Shown: in pieces, positions 5,855 through 8,957 of the stretch
Position numbering within the stretch: the stretch's first letter is position 1
Layout: every line of letters starts with the position of its first letter
DNA from: CAYJAZ01 sp964371865
GTDB taxonomy: Bacteria > Desulfobacterota > Desulfovibrionia > Desulfovibrionales > Desulfovibrionaceae
NCBI GenBank assembly: GCA_964371865.1
Contig: CAYJOR010000088.1
Coordinates: forward strand, 1-8,957
DNA length: 8,957 bases
Direction: 5' to 3'
Program-made: the position numbers and the translations under genes
Notes under the pieces: model-generated
Database searches by the model: none
The model's input: only the letters and a program-made list of their open reading frames with translations
Told to the model about the DNA's origin: nothing

Positions 5855-6955
5855 TCACACCGCTTTTGCCTTTTTAGTGTATTGTCTTTCTATCCAATCT
5901 CGGTTAAATCCATGTTCATTTAATTGTGTGCTCGCAATGCTTCTAAAGCTATGAATAACAAGTTCATCTTTTGTATAACCCATAACTCTTAAGCTTGCGA
6001 CAAGGCTATCAGAACGTATTGGACGTGTAAAACTTCTGGGGCTTGGAAATAAAAATTCGCAATGCCCTGTATAGCAATGAAGTCCTTTCAATAACTCAAC
6101 CACTTGTTTTGCGAGGGGAACAATATGTGTTTCAGTCATTTTTATACGCTCAACAGGGATTTTCCACTCTGCTTTTTCAAAATTGATTTAATTCCACTTG
6201 GCATCTCTCAATTCTTGAGAACGCAGAAATACATAAGGCATAATCTTCAACGCGTATTGTACACTTATACTTTCTTTATAATTATCTATTTTTCTAAGAA
6301 GTACACCAATTTCATAAGGTTCAGTAATTGTGGGATAGTGCTTTGTCTTGACAGGCTTAAGTGCGCCTTTCAAATCTGCTGTTATATCTCTTTCAGCTCT
6401 TCCGGTTGCAATTGCATAGCGAAAAACTTGTCCGCAGATTTGCATTGTCTTGTGAGCAGTTTCTATTGTGCCACGGTCTTCAATCTCTCTGATGACTTCT
6501 AGGAGTTCGGGAGCTGTTATAAGACTTAATTCCTTTGCACCTAAAAAGGGAAATACGTTTTTTGTGAGAAAACGCATGATTTTTCCTGCATTACTTTCTT
6601 TCCATTTTTCGTAATTCTTTTCATGCCATTCTCTTGCGATAACTTCAAAAGCATTTAGTTCTTGAGATTTTGTAGCTTCTTTAACTGCTTTTCTTTCACC
6701 ATTTGGGTCAATACCACTTTTAAGCTTAACCTTAAAGTCAATTAAACTTTTTCGTGCCTCAAGAAGTGAAACTATAGGATAAAGCCCTAAAGTATGAGTT
6801 TTTCTTTTTTTCTCAAAAGTGTAATCTATACGCCAAGATTTACTACCTGTTACACTCATATACAAGTATAAGTCATCGCCATCAGTAAATTTTTGTGCTT
6901 TATCCGTTGGTTTGAGATTTCTAATTTTCCCATCACAACTTTCCTTTTTTATCAA
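5855..6955 (-). pseudogene. P4-type (DUF4102) tyrosine integrase, inactivated
   Basis: This is a remnant of a site-specific tyrosine recombinase that would integrate an island at a tRNA. Reading leftward from a TTG at 6955, the order is an N-terminal arm-binding domain (about 1-85: IRNLKP, DGDDLYLYM, SKSWRIDY, TLGLYP, ARKS), a core-binding domain (about 95-190), then the catalytic domain. FLRSQELRDAKW supplies Arg245. Codon 256 is TAA (6188-6190) where relatives have a sense codon, commonly Glu, and the same frame then continues through IPVERIKM and an HSFR box (His335, Arg338) to DWIERQ. After that the sequence turns into YTKKAKAV and stops, so the region with the catalytic tyrosine is absent; the bases beyond look like a decayed version of it. 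One nonsense change plus the missing tyrosine make the enzyme inactive. No ATG start is available, and the TTG itself may be a decayed start. It reads away from the adjacent tRNA, as in P4-like islands. Confidence 0.9.
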
Positions 6956-7005
6956 CGGTACTTTCGATTCTTAGTTTTGTGCTCTAGTGCAAAGCTCAAG
7001 TAAGG

Positions 7006-7054
7006 AACGGTATTGACTTTTATTAATACCCCTAATACCGATTACAATACCGTT
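7006..7054. repeat. AATACC/GGTATT repeats, probable integrase arm or operator sites
   Basis: AACGGTATTG (7006-7015) and CAATACCGTT (7045-7054) are perfect inverted copies. Two further AATACC copies lie between them at 7025 and 7034. The right copy overlaps the -10 element of the probable integrase promoter. Such repeats between a tRNA and its integrase are expected for integrase or excisionase arm sites. In the related E. coli KplE1 prophage, the integrase is known to repress its own promoter in this way. Confidence 0.6.
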
Positions 7055-7072
7055 ATTAAAGAAGTATGTCAA
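7044..7072 (-). promoter_or_regulatory. Probable integrase promoter
   Basis: On the minus strand TTGACA (7072-7067) is followed by a 17-base spacer and TATTGT (7049-7044). The -35 matches consensus fully and the -10 matches four of six positions. It points at the integrase remnant, with a start site near 7037, inside the AATACC repeat cluster. Confidence 0.6.
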
Positions 7073-7108
7073 CAAACCTCACCGAACGTTATAGCATAAG
7101 CTATATCT

Positions 7109-7152
7109 AAAAAAATAAGTCCTACAGCGAAATATCGAACACTGTAGGACTT
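7109..7152 (-). terminator. Rho-independent terminator downstream of tRNA-Arg
   Basis: AAGTCCTACAG (7117-7127) and CTGTAGGACTT (7142-7152) form a perfect 11-bp stem. Read leftward it is followed by ATTTTTTT (complement of 7109-7116). It lies 15 bases beyond the tRNA 3' end and should end the tRNA transcript. Confidence 0.9.
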
Positions 7153-7167
7153 TATGATTTTTATAAA

Positions 7168-7244
7168 TGGTGCGCCCGACAGGAATCGAACCTGTGGCCT
7201 AACGCTTAGGAGGCGTTCGCTCTATCCAACTGAGCTACGAGCGC
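7168..7244 (-). tRNA. tRNA-Arg (anticodon CCT)
   Basis: The complement folds as a complete 77-base cloverleaf. The acceptor stem is GCGCTCG with CGGGCGC (one U-G pair), followed by discriminator A and an encoded CCA. The D arm is GCTC/GAGC, the anticodon stem AACGC/GCGTT with loop CTCCTAA, and the T arm ACAGG/CCTGT with TTCGAAT. The loop gives anticodon CCT, reading AGG codons as Arg. Its 3' end faces the integrase remnant, so it is the likely island attachment site; the E. coli gene argW, of the same specificity, is a known target of a P4-type integrase. The second copy of the 3' end expected at the far island boundary is not in this window. Confidence 0.97.
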
Positions 7245-7322
7245 ATTTTAGGGAGTTAGAGAGTTTCAAATAGGAATAGTAGTATTACAACTTAAAAGAT
7301 ATAAAGATAAGAAGCTCTGTTA

Positions 7323-7351
7323 TCTATAGATAGAAGTAGAGTAAAAGTCAA
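7323..7351 (-). promoter_or_regulatory. Probable promoter of tRNA-Arg
   Basis: On the minus strand TTGACT (7351-7346) is followed by a 17-base spacer and TATAGA (7328-7323). Transcription would start near 7316, giving a leader of about 70 bases before the mature tRNA 5' end at 7244. Nothing else coding lies between them. Confidence 0.7.
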
Positions 7352-7385
7352 ATAGTTTTCTAAGTAAAAGATAAATAAGTCTAGT

Positions 7386-7414
7386 AAAAAGAAAACCTCC
7401 GTTGAGGAGGTTTT
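7386..7414 (-). terminator. Rho-independent terminator of the aldolase gene
   Basis: Read leftward, AAAACCTCC (complement of 7414-7406), a five-base loop and GGAGGTTTT form a 9-bp stem followed by CTTTTT. It lies about 110 bases past the aldolase stop codon and insulates the tRNA promoter from it. Confidence 0.88.
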
Positions 7415-7418
7415 CGGT

Positions 7419-7441
7419 CCTATCAAATCGATAGGTTTTTT
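7419..7441 (+). terminator. Plus-strand oriented terminator hairpin
   Basis: CCTATC (7419-7424), loop AAATC and GATAGG (7430-7435) are followed by six T residues (7436-7441). It faces rightward, so it would block plus-strand readthrough from the island or tRNA side into the antisense of the aldolase. With the adjacent minus-strand terminator it forms a two-way barrier. Confidence 0.65.
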
Positions 7442-7521
7442 GGTTCGTCAAGGCACAATTGAAAGCCAATTAAGAAGGCTAAAAAAGTAGCATTACTTTC
7501 ACAAGTCTCTGAGTGGTTTGT

Positions 7522-8373
7522 TTATGCTTTGCCGATTGAACCAAAAAGTTCAAATTTAGAAAGTGCAACAGGTTTCATAGCAGCTTTTGCGTAATCGCGA
7601 GCAACACGAGTTTCGTATGATCCCGAGTTATAATATTCAATATGTCCATCACGGATAGCGCGTTTAAATTCACTACCAACATTAATTTTAGCGCAACCAG
7701 CTTGAATTAGGTCACGAATAACGTTATCAGAAATTCCTGAAGCTCCATGAAGAACAAGCGGAGTATTAGGAATAAGGGAGTGAATTTGTTGCATCAGAGG
7801 AACATTAAGTTTAGGTTCAACTTTAGAGATACCATGCACATTACCAATTGCAGGAGCAAGGGTATCTACTTTTGTTAACTCCATAAATTTAACAGCTTCA
7901 TCAGGGTTAACCATAAGTGCTTCAAGTTCAACAGCATCTTTAAGGTTATCTTCAGCACCACCAACAGCACCAAGTTCCGCTTCAATGCAAGCATTATAGC
8001 TACGAGCCATTTCAACTGCTTTAAGAGTGAGCTCAACATTTTCATCAAAAGAGTGATGCGAGCCATCAAACATAACAGAAGTAAAACCAGCGTCTAAACA
8101 CAGTTTTACATCGTCGAGACTAGGGCCGTGATCTTGGTGTAAAGCAACAGGAATAGAAGCTGCTTCAGCAATTTTACGAACCATAGCATATACAATATCA
8201 ACACCTATTGTAGAATAATAAGGTTTGCCAATCATTAGGATAAGAGGAGATTTAACTTTTTCAGCCTCTTCGACCATGGCTTCAGCACTTTCTTGATTCA
8301 TAATAGAGAAAGCAGGAATTGCGTAACCGTTTTTTAAAGCTTCGTCTAACATTTGTTTAGGGTTGACAAGCAT
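7522..8373 (-). CDS. Class II fructose/ketose-bisphosphate aldolase
   Basis: This 283-residue zinc-dependent aldolase cleaves a ketose 1,6-bisphosphate such as fructose or tagatose bisphosphate into dihydroxyacetone phosphate and an aldehyde, usually glyceraldehyde 3-phosphate, in the cytoplasm. It starts MLVNPKQMLDEA and ends FGSIGKA. The catalytic and metal residues are visible: HQDHG with His79, Asp81 and His82; SVMFDGSHHS (99-108); the conserved Glu-rich EAELGAVGG (131-139); GNVHG with His180; LHGASG with His209; and NVGSEFKRA (231-239). The length matches the FbaA/KbaY/GatY-type short class II group. HQDHG has Gln where HLDHG is more common. The frame extends upstream to 8430, but ATG at 8373 is chosen because AAGGAG precedes it by six bases and it matches the family N-terminus. 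It stands alone, with its own terminator. Whether it prefers fructose or tagatose bisphosphate cannot be told, so no gene symbol is given; as the only carbon-metabolism gene here it is most likely the housekeeping aldolase. Confidence 0.93.
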   Translation of the reverse strand: MLVNPKQMLDEALKNGYAIPAFSIMNQESAEAMVEEAEKVKSPLILMIGKPYYSTIGVDIVYAMVRKIAEAASIPVALHQDHGPSLDDVKLCLDAGFTSVMFDGSHHSFDENVELTLKAVEMARSYNACIEAELGAVGGAEDNLKDAVELEALMVNPDEAVKFMELTKVDTLAPAIGNVHGISKVEPKLNVPLMQQIHSLIPNTPLVLHGASGISDNVIRDLIQAGCAKINVGSEFKRAIRDGHIEYYNSGSYETRVARDYAKAAMKPVALSKFELFGSIGKA

Positions 8374-8379
8374 AAAAAG

Positions 8380-8385
8380 CTCCTT
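8380..8385 (-). promoter_or_regulatory. Ribosome binding site deciding the aldolase start
   Basis: The complement reads AAGGAG, six bases ahead of the ATG at 8373. It excludes the longer frame opening at 8430, which would begin inside the probable promoter. Confidence 0.85.
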
Positions 8386-8424
8386 GTTTTGATATCCACG
8401 TAGATTGCATAAAAAATATAAATA

Positions 8425-8430
8425 TGTCAA
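8425..8430 (-). promoter_or_regulatory. Candidate -35 element for the aldolase gene
   Basis: The complement is a perfect TTGACA about 52 bases before the aldolase start. No good -10 is found at 17 bases (CAATCT there is poor); TATGCA lies nearer. The promoter is therefore plausible but incomplete by consensus. Confidence 0.4.
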
Positions 8431-8823
8431 GAGGGTAATTTATATATTTCAAACATATAATAAGCTTATGTATTGATTTTACAGAATAAAATAGAGGATT
8501 ACTAAAAAAATTTATAATCAATAGAAAAAATTTTGATAGAGTTTAATAAGTATAAAAAAAGAACGAAGTCAATAAAATATAAAGGAATATGCAACATGAG
8601 TAGGTAGTGTTGTAAATTATAAAGAAAATTTATATAAAAAAATATGAAAGTAGAATTTGCTACGAAAAAAGATAAATTAAACTAAGGGAAATAAAGTAGT
8701 GTAACAATTATATAGGAAAAAAAATCTGGAGTGGTGAGAGAATAATGTGAAGATTGAATATTTATTATAACTCATTGATATTCCGAAATAAAAATAAAAT
8801 ATAAATTTTTTTGCAAAAAGAGC
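8431..8823. other. AT-rich intergenic region with no recognisable gene
   Basis: This stretch is strongly A/T-rich with many A runs and short stop-dense frames on both strands. No RNA gene, repeat array or hairpin-plus-T-tract terminator is evident. It separates the aldolase promoter from the tandem promoters at the right edge; such AT-rich DNA may act as an upstream activating region for them. Confidence 0.6.
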
Positions 8824-8852
8824 TTGACTTTTTATCGAGTTTCGTAGATAAA
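8824..8852 (+). promoter_or_regulatory. Strong promoter P1 of a rightward stable-RNA-type operon
   Basis: TTGACT (8824-8829) is followed by a 17-base spacer and GATAAA (8847-8852). The upstream sequence is A/T-rich with A tracts (A5 at 8816-8820), like an UP element. It lies 106 bases before a second promoter in the same direction, the tandem layout typical of rRNA operons. Confidence 0.6.
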
Positions 8853-8929
8853 GATTTTCCGCTGATTGAGACAGCCGAAACGCTGAGTAAATCGAGTCGG
8901 AATTTTTTTGAAAAACGAGAAAAAAGTTC

Positions 8930-8957
8930 TTGACAATCAACGAGAGTTTGATTAGAA
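8930..8957 (+). promoter_or_regulatory. Strong promoter P2, cut by the window end
   Basis: A consensus TTGACA (8930-8935) is followed by an exact 17-base spacer and TAGAA (8953-8957), the first five bases of a -10 element; the sixth lies outside. A/T-rich sequence with T and A tracts (8903-8925) precedes it. With P1 this suggests an rRNA operon or other heavily expressed gene starting just beyond the right edge. Confidence 0.65.

Noticed and set aside
5685..5954. Plus-strand open frame of 89 codons across the hairpin block and the integrase end
   Set aside because: It runs antisense into the conserved integrase C-terminal coding sequence, has no good ribosome-binding site and its composition follows the hairpins; it shows no recognisable domain.
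6104..6502. Plus-strand open frame of 132 codons
   Set aside because: It is entirely antisense to the integrase, whose conserved motifs explain this DNA.
7875..8069. Minus-strand 64-codon Leu/Lys-rich frame
   Set aside because: It is an alternate frame inside the aldolase gene; its low complexity is an artefact of aldolase codons.
8677..8940. Minus-strand 87-codon Phe/Tyr/Ser-rich frame
   Set aside because: It overlaps the tandem promoters in very AT-rich DNA, lacks a ribosome-binding site and resembles no protein family.

Overview
The window is AT-rich DNA, apparently from a low-GC Gram-negative proteobacterium. The evidence is sigma70-type promoters, a CCA-encoding tRNA-Arg, a P4-type (DUF4102) tyrosine integrase and a class II aldolase. 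A low-GC member of the Desulfovibrionaceae (for example a Lawsonia relative) would fit, but this is a guess from style, not an identification. The right part (tRNA, aldolase, tandem stable-RNA-type promoters) looks like core chromosome. The left part, from the tRNA 3' end down to position 1, looks like an integrated genomic island.

Left to right: positions 2-2905 hold a His-Xaa-Ser (Hxs) peptide-modification locus. It consists of hxsB (5' end cut by the window), hxsC overlapping it by 14 bases, and a small secreted substrate, hxsA, ending in six consecutive His-Xaa-Ser triplets. A perfect 11-bp hairpin follows hxsA. Then come a cytosolic family 2 glycosyltransferase of the polyprenyl-phosphate sugar synthase type and a large multi-membrane-span protein that looks like a GT-C glycosyltransferase. 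All five genes read rightward and may form one unit: two radical SAM enzymes would modify the Ser/His-rich peptide, and a lipid-linked sugar pathway sits just behind it. Whether the sugar genes act on HxsA, on surface polysaccharide or on something else cannot be decided from sequence.

Positions 5230-5854 contain no convincing gene but are rich in structure. There is a striking mirror-symmetric array of eight GCGAA/TTCGC sites (spacing 17-9-9 then 9-9-17), and a GC-richer block of nested hairpins. Next, on the minus strand, is a decayed integrase with an in-frame TAA and a degenerate C-terminus lacking the catalytic tyrosine. Its probable promoter is embedded in a set of AATACC/GGTATT repeats, beside a tRNA-Arg(CCT) gene that is the likely attachment site.

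Right of the tRNA are its promoter, a terminator pair and a class II ketose-bisphosphate aldolase on the minus strand. A 450-base gene-free AT-rich stretch follows, and the window ends in two tandem strong promoters of the type that precede rRNA operons; the transcript lies outside the window.
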